The notes beneath the pieces are model-generated. The model searched no databases and was not told the origin of the DNA. It saw nothing but the letters and a program-made list of their open reading frames with translations. A stretch of DNA of 23,409 nucleotides from an uncultured Clostridia bacterium. Lineage in GTDB: Bacteria; Bacillota; Clostridia; UBA1381. The position numbers and the translations under genes were made by a program. Below, piece after piece: positions 14,859-23,392 of the stretch. The DNA lies in assembly GCA_934463455.1 (NCBI GenBank), contig CAKSJU010000025.1, positions 1 through 23,409 of the forward strand. Reading direction: 5' to 3'. Numbering within the stretch: position 1 is the stretch's first letter; the number at the start of each line of letters is the position of its first letter.

Positions 14859-16295
14859 TCACATATTGAGATAGATATTTTTAAATTCCTCTTTTTTTTC
14901 AAGAATTTCATCAAATCTTTTTATATACTCGCATGCGTCTTTAAAATTAAAAACTCTCTCTATTCTGTCTCCCTTTACAATTTTTGAAGCGCCTCCTCCG
15001 CCTAAAGCCAAAATGTTCTGCACTTCCTCCATTATATTGACATTGTAAAAGGAATACTTTCCGTCCTTGGCATATCCCACATTTTCCAGATTTCCGGAGA
15101 TATTTTTCTGCCTGTACATATAATAAGGCTCTCTGTTTGTTTCTTTCATTCTTTTTTGAGTATACGAAAGCATTTTTTCCGTTTCTTTTGCATCTCCCTT
15201 TGAAAAGCCGCTCATTCTGAGAGCCGCGGCTCTTTTTATGCAAAGAGAATGGACGGTTATATCTTCGGGATCAAGCTTTATTACCTCTTCCAGGGATCTG
15301 TAAAACATTTGCGCATTCTCTCCCGGCAGCCCGGCAATCAAATCCATATTAATATTGTCAAAACCGCACTCTCTGGCAAGCTTGAAAGCATTTACAACAT
15401 CTTTATCGTCGTGAAGCCTTCCGACCGTCTCAAGCGTTTTTTTATTCATAGTCTGCGGATTTATGCTTATTCTGTCAACTCCGGCATTTTTTGCGGCAAC
15501 AAGCTTTTCTCTTGTTATCGTGTCCGCTCTTCCCGCCTCGAGAGTAAATTCCTTAAGCCCCGACAAATCAAAATATTCTCTGATATATCCGAAAATCTTA
15601 GTAAGCTCTTCTGACGAAACAGCTGTGGGAGTTCCTCCGCCTATATAAATATTTTCTATGTAAAATCCGAGTTCTTTTAAAATTCCGGCAGCTTTTTTTA
15701 TTTCTTTGCCCAACAGCTCAACATATTTTTTTACATATTTTTTTCCCGTTCTCATATCGCTCGAAACAAATGAGCAGTAAAGACATTTTGAAGGGCAAAA
15801 CGGTATTCCGATATATACGCTTGCGGAATTTGAAGCAACATCCTTTAATATTTTCATTTCATTTTTTGCGACAGTCATGGCAAGCTCGATTTTTTCCTCC
15901 GTTACGCCGAAAACCTCGCGAAGATTTTTTATTGTTTCTTCTTCGGTCATTCCGCTTTCTCTCATCTGCCTTACAACCTTTGCCGGTCTTATTCCGGAAA
16001 GTGCCCCCCACGGAATGCTTACTTCCTTTATTTCTTCGGCAGCCGCTATAAAAGAGCGGACAATAAAGCATCTCGATACAATTTTGTCCATGCGTGCATT
16101 CTCTTTTTTGTATCGGTATTCATATCCGCCGTCATATATTTTTCCGTTAAATTCAATTCTTGCCGATGTCTTTATCGTTTCATTTTCATAGCAGAAAAAG
16201 GTGGATACCTTTGCGTTATCCCCCTTTTCAAAAAACATCCTCATAAAGACGTTCATTTCATATTCACAAGAAAATCCTTCCTGTATAAGCTCCAT
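14859..16295 (-). CDS. hemZ: Coproporphyrinogen dehydrogenase HemZ-type radical SAM protein
   Basis: This 478-residue radical SAM protein has its cluster motif in IPFCPSKCLYCSF (C167, C171, C174), followed by IGGGTPTAV and IDRISINPQT-like segments typical of the HemN/HemW superfamily. The upstream phrase WGALSGIRPAKV (96-107) is characteristic of the HemZ branch. HemZ is annotated as an oxygen-independent coproporphyrinogen III oxidase, though its activity is less certain than HemN's. AGGAG lies 15 bases before the ATG, longer than ideal; the intervening ATTATTTTTTAAATAAT can fold and shorten the gap. The gene starts 26 bp after the MBL hydrolase, a pairing common in Clostridia. Confidence 0.9.
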   Translation of the reverse strand: MELIQEGFSCEYEMNVFMRMFFEKGDNAKVSTFFCYENETIKTSARIEFNGKIYDGGYEYRYKKENARMDKIVSRCFIVRSFIAAAEEIKEVSIPWGALSGIRPAKVVRQMRESGMTEEETIKNLREVFGVTEEKIELAMTVAKNEMKILKDVASNSASVYIGIPFCPSKCLYCSFVSSDMRTGKKYVKKYVELLGKEIKKAAGILKELGFYIENIYIGGGTPTAVSSEELTKIFGYIREYFDLSGLKEFTLEAGRADTITREKLVAAKNAGVDRISINPQTMNKKTLETVGRLHDDKDVVNAFKLARECGFDNINMDLIAGLPGENAQMFYRSLEEVIKLDPEDITVHSLCIKRAAALRMSGFSKGDAKETEKMLSYTQKRMKETNREPYYMYRQKNISGNLENVGYAKDGKYSFYNVNIMEEVQNILALGGGGASKIVKGDRIERVFNFKDACEYIKRFDEILEKKEEFKNIYLNM

Positions 16296-16321
16296 TATTT
16301 AAAAAATAATCTCCTTTCAAG

Positions 16322-16939
16322 TTAATCTGCCGTTATTACACTGTTATAAAGCCGCTCTCTGTCGGTCGTGGTTTCTTCTCCGTGTCCCGGCAGAACTCTC
16401 ATATTTTCAAGCCTGTAAAGCTTGTTTTTTAAAGAGTTTTTAAGCTCGTTAAAATTCCCCGTCGGGAAATCCCACCTGCCCACGCTGCCCGAAAAAAGAG
16501 TATCTCCCGAAAATATAACGTTTCCCAAAATATAACATACGCTGCAATCGGTATGCCCCGGAGTTTTCATAACCTTTAAGCTTTCGCCGCAGACAGTTAT
16601 TTCTTCACCGTCGTTTAATGTTTCATCAACTGCATCATACGACATCTCGTGACCGAAAAGTCTTGAAACATTGCAATCGGGATCCTGAATATTTTTTTTG
16701 CATTCCTCCGCCGCTGCCGCTTTTATGTTATAATAGTCTTTAAGCTTTTTTGTATCCGCCGAATGGTCGTAATGGCAATGTGTAAGAAATATTTTTTCGG
16801 CTATAAGAGCATTTTCTTTTATAAAGCTTACAATTTCATCAAAGCTTTCTCCCGGGTCTATTATAACGCAATTTTTTTTGTTATACAATATATAGCAGTT
16901 TTCATCGCTCGAAAAATCGATAATTTTTTTTATGTTCAT
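16322..16939 (-). CDS. MBL-fold metallo-hydrolase (glyoxalase II-like)
   Basis: This 205-residue metallo-beta-lactamase-fold hydrolase has the metal motif HCHYDH (54-59, HxHxDH). Further ligands are in MKTPGHTDCSVCYIL and VIFSGDTLFSGSVGRWDFPTG, with a final histidine in VLPGHGEETT. It is of the short glyoxalase II-like type common in Firmicutes; the substrate is unknown. The ATG lies four bases after the dnaN stop and there is no Shine-Dalgarno sequence, so translation probably relies on ribosomes terminating on dnaN. hemZ follows after 26 bp. Confidence 0.93.
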   Translation of the reverse strand: MNIKKIIDFSSDENCYILYNKKNCVIIDPGESFDEIVSFIKENALIAEKIFLTHCHYDHSADTKKLKDYYNIKAAAAEECKKNIQDPDCNVSRLFGHEMSYDAVDETLNDGEEITVCGESLKVMKTPGHTDCSVCYILGNVIFSGDTLFSGSVGRWDFPTGNFNELKNSLKNKLYRLENMRVLPGHGEETTTDRERLYNSVITAD

Positions 16940-16943
16940 AACA

Positions 16944-18074
16944 TTAATTATAAAGACGAATAGGCGAAATCATAAAAGTATAGCTGTCGGGGTTATCAAT
17001 TGAGCGAATAAAGCAGGAGCTTCTCGGATGTGAAAATTCCATCATTACACTTTCCTCCTCGCACGCTCTCAAAGCCTCAAGTAAATACTTATGGTTAAAG
17101 CCTATCTCTATATTTTCTCCTTTTAAATCTACGTCAACTATATCATGCACCTTACCTTTTCCGGTAATACATGTTATTTCTATTTTGTCATAAGCAATAT
17201 TGAGCCTTACCGGGATTTTTTCCACCTTTGTGGAAATATCGTCGCTTATCATAAGAGCGGCTCTTTCAAGGCTTTCCGAAAGAAGTCTTGTATCCGCAGT
17301 AACAAAAATAGAATTAGGAGTATTTAAAATCGATTTGTAATTTATAAATTCTCCCTCCAAAAGTCTTGCGGTCACCTTATAATCTCCGAAGTCAAATATA
17401 ACGTGACGGCTTGAGCAAATAACATTGACTTTCTCTTCATCATCCTTTAAAACCTTTGATATTTCTCTTAATGTAAGTCCCGGAATTACAAATTTGTTAT
17501 TCTTTAAATCCGCGTCAACAATTTCTTTTACCAGTGCCAAGCGGTGTCCGTCCGTAGCAACCAAAGAAAGCACACCTGTGTCTATTTCCATTAAAACACC
17601 CGTTAATATAGGACGCTTGACATCGGATACCGCTGCGGCATAAACCGACTTTCTTATCATTTTTTTGAGTTTTCCCTGCTCAATTGAAAATTTATATGTT
17701 TCTTCAACCTCCGGAACTGCCGGATATTCATCTGCCGAAAGTCCCTGAATGTTAAATTCACTCTTTTGACATTTTATTGTAGCTATGTTATTTTCTTCGT
17801 TTATTTTTATGCTTACTTCATCATCGGGAAGCTTTCTTACAATGTCTCCGAACATTCTTGACGAAAGAGCGATTGATCCTCCCTCTTCAACATTAAATGT
17901 CTTTTTGTACTCTATACATATATCAAGATTGTTTCCGGTAACAATGATGTTTCCGTCGGGATTCGCATCGATCTTGATACACTCCAGTATAGGCATTATT
18001 GTTTTTGCCGCAACAGCTTTTTGAACTGTATTTATTACTTCGTTCAACTGTGATTTCTGACAAGTCAGTTTCAT
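16944..18074 (-). CDS. dnaN: DNA polymerase III beta sliding clamp
   Basis: This 376-residue protein is the three-domain processivity clamp that tethers replicative polymerase to DNA. The N-terminus (MKLTCQKSQLNEVINTVQKAVAAKTIMPILECI), the central VATDGHRLALVK and the C-terminus ending MISPIRLYN, close to the family's usual MPMRL end, are all family-typical. Length is normal. AGAGGA lies about 10 bases upstream. The gene is downstream of dnaA in the same direction, separated by 313 bp holding the origin unwinding region, and leads a compact unit with the MBL hydrolase, hemZ and the helicase loader. Confidence 0.98.
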   Translation of the reverse strand: MKLTCQKSQLNEVINTVQKAVAAKTIMPILECIKIDANPDGNIIVTGNNLDICIEYKKTFNVEEGGSIALSSRMFGDIVRKLPDDEVSIKINEENNIATIKCQKSEFNIQGLSADEYPAVPEVEETYKFSIEQGKLKKMIRKSVYAAAVSDVKRPILTGVLMEIDTGVLSLVATDGHRLALVKEIVDADLKNNKFVIPGLTLREISKVLKDDEEKVNVICSSRHVIFDFGDYKVTARLLEGEFINYKSILNTPNSIFVTADTRLLSESLERAALMISDDISTKVEKIPVRLNIAYDKIEITCITGKGKVHDIVDVDLKGENIEIGFNHKYLLEALRACEEESVMMEFSHPRSSCFIRSIDNPDSYTFMISPIRLYN

Positions 18075-18129
18075 TTTTACTCTATCCTCTTTCTGTATGG
18101 AATTTTTTCCCGCCCGAATAATTTCGGTT

Positions 18130-18339
18130 ATATAAATAAATAATATATTATTTACAGTAGTAGTATCAGTAGAGGCGGGGATAATGTGGAAAAGTTTATT
18201 TTTCCTCTTAACAGCGGAAAAAATTTGTAAACAGTAAAGAATGTATTTTGGATGGAAAGGCTGATCTTATCCACCCGGTGCTATTTTTTTTATAAACCGT
18301 GAAGTTTACTGTACACAGGTTATCCATTCTTTTTCCACA
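18130..18339. other. oriC unwinding region in the dnaA-dnaN gap
   Basis: Read on the minus strand from dnaA towards dnaN, the gap shows box TTTTCCACA (18193-18185), directly abutting box-like TTATCCCCG (18184-18176). A GC cluster (18180-18174) follows, then DnaA-trios on the + strand (3'-GAT GAC TAT GAT GAT GAC-5', 18172 to 18155, six trios all with central A), then an AT-only stretch (18130-18154). This is the order of the B. subtilis basal unwinding system. Further degenerate boxes lie at 18267-18275 (TTATCCACC), 18320-18328 and 18331-18339. No gene is visible in 18075-18387. Confidence 0.85.
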
Positions 18340-18387
18340 TAATTATAAATCAAAGTCTTAACTGTGCGTATGACATCTGCACTAAGG

Positions 18388-19710
18388 TTATAAGCTGTTT
18401 AAATCTTTCATTATGAAATCTATTTCGGATTTTAGATTATTGTCTTTTTCAATCATTTCCATGATTTTGTCAACTCCGTGTATCGCTGTTGTACGGTCAC
18501 GGTTTCCCAAAGCTGTTCCGATCATTTTGTAATTCATATTGGTCATTTCGTGACAAAGATACATTGCAATCTGCCGCGGCATAACAATATTCTGTCTTTT
18601 AGACTGTCCTATGATTTCATCTACCGATACGTTGTAGTATGCGGAAACGCTTTCGAGTATTTTTTGCGAGGTTATTTTTATAATTCCCTCGTCGGGGAGA
18701 ATTGATCTGAGTGCTTCCTCCGCAAGCTTTATGTCGATGTTTTTTCTGCTTATTCCGGCAAGTGATATAATTTTAAGCAGAGCACCCTCAAGCTCACGGA
18801 TATTTGAATTTATTCTTTCCGCTATGTAAGAAAGCACATCCTCAGGAATATATGTATTTCTGCTTTCAGCTTTTTTCTTTAAAATTGCCATCCTTGTTTC
18901 GTAGTCAGGCATATTGATGTCTATTGTAATTCCCCATTCAAAACGTGAACGAAGCCTGTCCGCAAGAGTAATTAGGTCTTTAGGTTTTCGGTCGCTTGTC
19001 AGAATAATTTGCTTGTTATTCTGATAAAGGTCTTCAAAGGTATGAAAAATTTCCTCCTGAGTACCTTCTTTCCCCTCGATAAACTGTACGTCATCTATTA
19101 AAAGGACGTCTACTTCACGGTAGCGGTGACGAAATGTTTTCATGTCCGAATTATTGTCTCGGAGAGAATTAATCATATCGTTGGTAAACCGCTCGCTTGT
19201 GACATATACGACCTTAAGCTCAGGTCGGTTTTTTGAAATTTCATTGCCTATTGCCTGCATAAGATGAGTTTTTCCGAGTCCGGATTTTCCGTAGAGAAAA
19301 AGCGGATTTATTTCCGCTTGTCCCGGAAGTTCGGCAACTTTTTTTGCAAGCGTTGCGGCGTGTCGGTTTGAAGAACCAACGACAAAGTTTTCAAATGTAT
19401 ATTTAGGATTTAAGTTTACCGCATTATTGCCCGCGGCACGGCTTATATTCGCAGAGATTTCCTCTCCGTCGGTTACAATGTCCAAAACTGTCTGTCGTGT
19501 TGTGATTCTTGATAAGGAGTCTTCTATATTTCTGCGGTATCGCAGAAGAATCATATTTTTAATAAGTGGTGTGGATACCGATATTTTGAATACTCCGTTT
19601 TCCAGTGAAATCGGTTTTGCGTCTTTTATATATGTATTATAACCTACCTGTGAATTTATCTCTTGACGAATATAGGAAAGGGAATGCTCCCAAATTTCTT
19701 TCGTGTCCAT
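18388..19710 (-). CDS. dnaA: Chromosomal replication initiator protein DnaA
   Basis: This 440-residue initiator has domain I at about 1-80 (contacts with partner proteins), a short linker, and AAA+ domain III with Walker A GKSGLGKT (141-148) and Walker B LLIDD (203-207). Domain IV carries the DnaA-box-binding helix-turn-helix signature (NRDRTTAIHGVDKI, near the C-terminus). Length and ends are typical. GGGGGAT lies just before the ATG. Unlike many Firmicutes, no rpmH gene lies upstream; the SLH-protein gene ends 120 bp away in the same direction. DnaA binds the boxes at 18176-18339 and presumably those at 10015-10294. Confidence 0.98.
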   Translation of the reverse strand: MDTKEIWEHSLSYIRQEINSQVGYNTYIKDAKPISLENGVFKISVSTPLIKNMILLRYRRNIEDSLSRITTRQTVLDIVTDGEEISANISRAAGNNAVNLNPKYTFENFVVGSSNRHAATLAKKVAELPGQAEINPLFLYGKSGLGKTHLMQAIGNEISKNRPELKVVYVTSERFTNDMINSLRDNNSDMKTFRHRYREVDVLLIDDVQFIEGKEGTQEEIFHTFEDLYQNNKQIILTSDRKPKDLITLADRLRSRFEWGITIDINMPDYETRMAILKKKAESRNTYIPEDVLSYIAERINSNIRELEGALLKIISLAGISRKNIDIKLAEEALRSILPDEGIIKITSQKILESVSAYYNVSVDEIIGQSKRQNIVMPRQIAMYLCHEMTNMNYKMIGTALGNRDRTTAIHGVDKIMEMIEKDNNLKSEIDFIMKDLNSL

Positions 19711-19767
19711 TATTATCCCCCTGTTACGTCATTAGATACACTGTAATAGCTAAATGTATATACTATA

Positions 19768-19796
19768 ATATTATCAGATTTTTCTTTATATTACAA
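19768..19796 (-). promoter_or_regulatory. dnaA: Probable dnaA promoter
   Basis: On the minus strand, TTGTAA (19796-19791), a 17-bp spacer and TAATAT (19773-19768) lie about 58 bases before the dnaA ATG. The match is moderate. No DnaA box is visible in the 120-bp upstream gap, so direct DnaA autorepression here is not evident. Confidence 0.45.
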
Positions 19797-19830
19797 GTGA
19801 TTTTGACAAATTTTTTATTTTTGTACAATT

Positions 19831-22800
19831 TTATTGTTTATATTCGTCCGGCATTTTAAAATCGAATTGATTTTTTACATTTTTCAAAACCGGAAATTTG
19901 TAAAGCATTGCATTTTCGGGCTTCGTCCATACTGCGTTGTTTTTTTCATATACGTCTGCCTGCCAGCCGAGCTTTCCTCCTTTGTGCACGGGACGAAAGT
20001 AAAAATCAAAATCGTAAAAAGTTTTAAGGCTTGTTTTGTTTCCGTTTTGAGGATTGTACTCCTCGTCGGGAAGCAAGGTTTGCAGAGAATAGTTATTGCT
20101 TAAATATTCTTCGGGAGAGCATGATATTTTTTTGCTTTCTCCGAAAGGAATAATCCATGGATTTATTGCGGCATTATCCGATATAAATCCCGATTCGTTA
20201 AATCCGCATATGCCTGCCGCAAAAAAGCCTTTTTCAAATATATGGCTGTTGCTTGACTGAAGAATTGTATTTACGGAATACGAGCCTTGAATATTTGCGG
20301 AAATATTATATCCGCACAAGCCGCCCGAGTATCCCGCGGCGGAAGAAGTATTGATTTTTGCGGCGGAAAATCCGGAGTATATAAGTCCCGAGGCTGCCAT
20401 TGCGGCAATTCCGCCCGCATATGATACCGATTCTTTTCCGGAAGCTGCAATTTTTAAAAATCCGTTTGAGGAGCATTTAAAAATTTCTCCGCTGCTCAAA
20501 ATTCCGCAAATTCCGCCGACGTACGATAAATCGGCTTGGGAAACGGCATCGGCTTTTGCATAGCTTGAATATATAAATCCCTCGTTGTTAAAGCCGCAGA
20601 TTCCGCCGAAGGACGCGGAAGAAGAGGATATTATGTTTGATTTTCCGATATAGGAGCAGTCGTTTACAAAGCCCTCGTTGTGCGATACTATGCCGCCTAC
20701 TGTCGGAGCAGGTGAAAAAATATCAAAGTCAACCTCCGCATTGCAGCTTAAAATATTTCCGTAATTTATTCCGGCTATCGAGCCGACTGTCAATGATTCG
20801 TTTTGATTGGATGAGTCGGATATATTTCCGGTTACGGAGCAGTTTTCTATTGTTCCGTAGTTAAAAGAGGCAATTACCGGCGATGAGGAGGAAACATTTT
20901 TGATTTTTAAGTTTCTGACCGTTCCGTCGGTGATTGTTCCGAACATGCTTGAAGACAGGTTAAGCCCTGAGATTGTGTGGTTGCCGCCGTTAAATGTTCC
21001 GGTAAATTCTTCTTCGCAGTATGCCCATTTTCCGCCGGTATTTATGTCGGAGACCAAAAGGTAATTAAGGTCGGGAATCATCGAATAAAGTCCCGATTCG
21101 CTCTTTATTTTTAAAGGTGCGTACGGAGTAATCCCCGATTCGATGTCAACATCGGAAAAAGCTTTCGGAAAGGGCAGAACAAAGCTTTTTGCCGCAGAAA
21201 TCTGCCAATCGGAGAAAAAATCAAAGCCTAATGTACTGTTGTAAAATTCCCGTGAGGAAAGGCTGTTCCATGAAATTTCTGCTCCGTTGTTGTTATTTTT
21301 ATCCGGATTTATGTTAAGAGTTGTTGTTTTTACTCCGTCATATACGTAATTGTTTAGGGCTCTGCCGTTTTCTTTTGCGGTGGTTATTCTTCCGCTTCCG
21401 GTATATAAAAGACTTTCGGTTTTTAAGTTTGCCGAAACGCATGATTTTATTTCGCCGTCCGAGATAATTCCGGCTATACATCCGGCATACATGTCCGCAG
21501 TAACATTTTTAACCGCGGAAAGACATTTTGTGATGTCACCGTTGCCGTTTCCCGCAATTCCGCCGGCATTTGCCGCCGCATTAACCGAAAGCACGGCGGA
21601 GAGAGAATTTATTATTTCGCCGTTATTTGTTCCGACAATTCCGCCGACATTTGAAGATCCTTTTACGTCTCCGAGTGAAATACATCCCGAAATCCGAGCA
21701 TTTTCAAGCTTCCCGGCAAAAAGACCGACACAGTTTCCTCCGGTAATGCTGCCTTTTACAGCAAGATTTTTTATTTCACCGTTGCTTAAAACAGAGAATA
21801 ATCCGACATTATTATCTGCTGCGGAAATATTCAAATCGGAAATTGTATGTCCGTCTCCGTCGAGACTTGTATAATAGCTGCCGGAAGCATTAATCGGAAT
21901 CCATTCTTTTGTAAGTGAAATATTGTTTGCAAGCTTAAAATAATTTCCCTGGCAGTATCTTATATTGTTTAACTGACCTTCGTTAAAGATAAGATAAGGA
22001 TTTTGCCTGCTGCCGTCGCCTTTGTCATATGCTAACGGACGGACGTCCTTTATTCGTTTTATGGTCCCGACTTCTCCGTTTTGTGCTATGGGCATCAGAA
22101 ACAGATTGTATTCCTCCGAGGTTAAATCTGCGGGAATTACTGCGGTAACCGGGGTGTTTGCGTCGGATATATATGCAAGGAAATCAGTAATACTATCTTT
22201 CGGAGGTGTAACATAAGTAGAAAAATCACCTTTTTTTACCGATTTGTAATAAATTGTACACGGCTTGGTGGTTTTCAGCTCAACGGTTATATAGTTAACT
22301 TCGCCGGTAGGAGATATTTTCGGATAACCGTCGGAAAATTCCGCACTCAAATTAAAAGTGGGAGATATATTTTTAAAATTATCGATAATTATTAAGGCTT
22401 CGGCGCGTGTTACCGGGTTTTTAGGCTTTAAAGTGTTGTTTTCGTATCCGACAAGAATTTTATTGTTTACCGAATATTGAACAAAGTTTTCGGCATATTC
22501 GGAAATTTCTCCGGAGTCGGCATAGGTCTTGAAAAAACTGTCCTTTGAAGGATTAAGCTTGTATGCGCGGCATGCAAAAACGACGGCGTCTTCGCGGGTT
22601 AAGGTATCGTTCGGGTGAAAACCTCCGTCCGGCATACCTTTTATTATTTTATTTTCTTCCGCTATTACTATGTGAGGAAAATACCATGCCGAGGGCATAA
22701 TATCGTTAAATGATGTAAATAAAGAGGAAGATTTTATATTATCGTACTTAAGCATGTAATTGATTAAAAGTGCTATAAATTCCGCTCTTGTTATATTGTT

Positions 22801-22959
22801 GTCCGGATAAAAATTTCCGTCGGTGCTGCCGAAGGCGACTTTTTCGCCCATTGCATTTTCTATGTAGGTTTTTGCCCAGTGATTATCATAATCGTGAGCA
22901 TACGAAAAAGAAGGAATAAAAATGATTAATACAAGCAGAAAAGCTATTTTTTTATACAT
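19831..22959 (-). CDS. Large secreted surface protein with three SLH domains and GLUG-type beta-helix repeats
   Basis: The chosen ATG (22959) has AAGGAG about 10 bases upstream and begins a signal peptide (MYKKIAFLLVLIIFIPSFSYA, 1-21); an upstream start would add 23 residues without one. The product is about 1042 residues. Three S-layer homology repeats follow (about 22-195; NHWAKTYIE, FYPDNNITRAEFI, FHPNDTLTREDAV, LKPKNPVTRAEAL). They should anchor it to pyruvylated cell-wall polymer. A beta-sandwich-like region comes next. After it are two blocks of GLUG-like repeats (for example VGGIVGTNNGEIINSLS, AGGIAGNGNGDITKC, VGGICGILSSGEIFKC) that should form a beta-helix. Each block opens with a similar 'GxGHTISxLN' motif. 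No catalytic site is recognised; adhesion is the best guess. Confidence 0.93.
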   Translation of the reverse strand: MYKKIAFLLVLIIFIPSFSYAHDYDNHWAKTYIENAMGEKVAFGSTDGNFYPDNNITRAEFIALLINYMLKYDNIKSSSLFTSFNDIMPSAWYFPHIVIAEENKIIKGMPDGGFHPNDTLTREDAVVFACRAYKLNPSKDSFFKTYADSGEISEYAENFVQYSVNNKILVGYENNTLKPKNPVTRAEALIIIDNFKNISPTFNLSAEFSDGYPKISPTGEVNYITVELKTTKPCTIYYKSVKKGDFSTYVTPPKDSITDFLAYISDANTPVTAVIPADLTSEEYNLFLMPIAQNGEVGTIKRIKDVRPLAYDKGDGSRQNPYLIFNEGQLNNIRYCQGNYFKLANNISLTKEWIPINASGSYYTSLDGDGHTISDLNISAADNNVGLFSVLSNGEIKNLAVKGSITGGNCVGLFAGKLENARISGCISLGDVKGSSNVGGIVGTNNGEIINSLSAVLSVNAAANAGGIAGNGNGDITKCLSAVKNVTADMYAGCIAGIISDGEIKSCVSANLKTESLLYTGSGRITTAKENGRALNNYVYDGVKTTTLNINPDKNNNNGAEISWNSLSSREFYNSTLGFDFFSDWQISAAKSFVLPFPKAFSDVDIESGITPYAPLKIKSESGLYSMIPDLNYLLVSDINTGGKWAYCEEEFTGTFNGGNHTISGLNLSSSMFGTITDGTVRNLKIKNVSSSSPVIASFNYGTIENCSVTGNISDSSNQNESLTVGSIAGINYGNILSCNAEVDFDIFSPAPTVGGIVSHNEGFVNDCSYIGKSNIISSSSASFGGICGFNNEGFIYSSYAKADAVSQADLSYVGGICGILSSGEIFKCSSNGFLKIAASGKESVSYAGGIAAMAASGLIYSGFSAAKINTSSAAGYSGGLCGYNISANIQGSYSVNTILQSSNSHIFEKGFFAAGICGFNESGFISDNAAINPWIIPFGESKKISCSPEEYLSNNYSLQTLLPDEEYNPQNGNKTSLKTFYDFDFYFRPVHKGGKLGWQADVYEKNNAVWTKPENAMLYKFPVLKNVKNQFDFKMPDEYKQ

Positions 22960-22999
22960 TTTAATTTGTCTCCTTTTACAATCAGTCATAACTAAATAT

Positions 23000-23028
23000 A
23001 TTATATCAAAATTATAATTAAAAAGCAA
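23000..23028 (-). promoter_or_regulatory. Promoter of the SLH surface-protein gene
   Basis: On the minus strand, TTGCTT (23028-23023), a 17-bp spacer and TATAAT (23005-23000) are preceded by TGA, forming an extended -10. The start site would be about 35 bases before the chosen ATG at 22959, which also argues against the longer reading frame. Confidence 0.7.
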
Positions 23029-23123
23029 ATAAAAAATTTAAAATGGAAAATAATAATGAAAGGGGAAGCATAAAGACAGTTTTTTAAAAAGCTGCTGCCC
23101 GATTATAAAAGGAGGAAAATTTG

Positions 23124-23333
23124 ATGAAAAAAGAAGTATACAGAAAAGATACACCGAAGTACAATTTAATGACTGATTTGGATATTAACAATGCTGCAAG
23201 CGCTTATGAATTTACCGGATTGATTCCCACTCCGCCGCAGTCTGAGGATGAAAGAGAAAATTATATGGATTTAATGGATTATTCGCCTGAAACGGTAGAT
23301 ATTTTCAGACAGAAAAAAGAAGATGAAATCTAA
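23124..23333 (+). CDS. Small acidic protein of unknown function
   Basis: This 69-residue frame starts at an ATG with AAAGGAGG 8 bases upstream and is followed by a strong terminator, so it is very probably expressed. A TTG one codon earlier is a possible alternative. The product is hydrophilic, without signal peptide, membrane helix or cysteine, and is rich in Asp, Glu and Tyr; it contains the Pro stretch IPTPPQSEDE near the middle. I do not recognise the family. It is divergent from the SLH protein gene and stands alone in its transcription unit as far as the window shows. Confidence 0.75.
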   Translation: MKKEVYRKDTPKYNLMTDLDINNAASAYEFTGLIPTPPQSEDERENYMDLMDYSPETVDIFRQKKEDEI

Positions 23334-23343
23334 ATAAAATGGT

Positions 23344-23390
23344 AGGGGCTGTTTAAAAAGCAGATTAACTTTTTAAACAGCCTCTTTTTT
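23344..23390 (+). terminator. Intrinsic terminator after the small acidic protein gene
   Basis: AGGGGCTGTTTAAAAAG (23344-23360) pairs with the 23369-23385 arm (one G-U pair) around an 8-base loop, followed by a T run to 23390. The stem core GGGGCTGTTT is shared with the terminator at 1548-1595. Confidence 0.9.
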
Positions 23391-23392
23391 AA

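Noticed and set aside
19711..19830. DnaA boxes upstream of dnaA
   Set aside because: I searched this 120-bp gap on both strands and found no sequence within one mismatch of TTATCCACA.
21350..21874. 174-residue plus-strand open frame inside the SLH protein gene
   Set aside because: It mirrors the repeat composition of the gene on the other strand (Pro/Ser/Phe-rich) and has no start signals.
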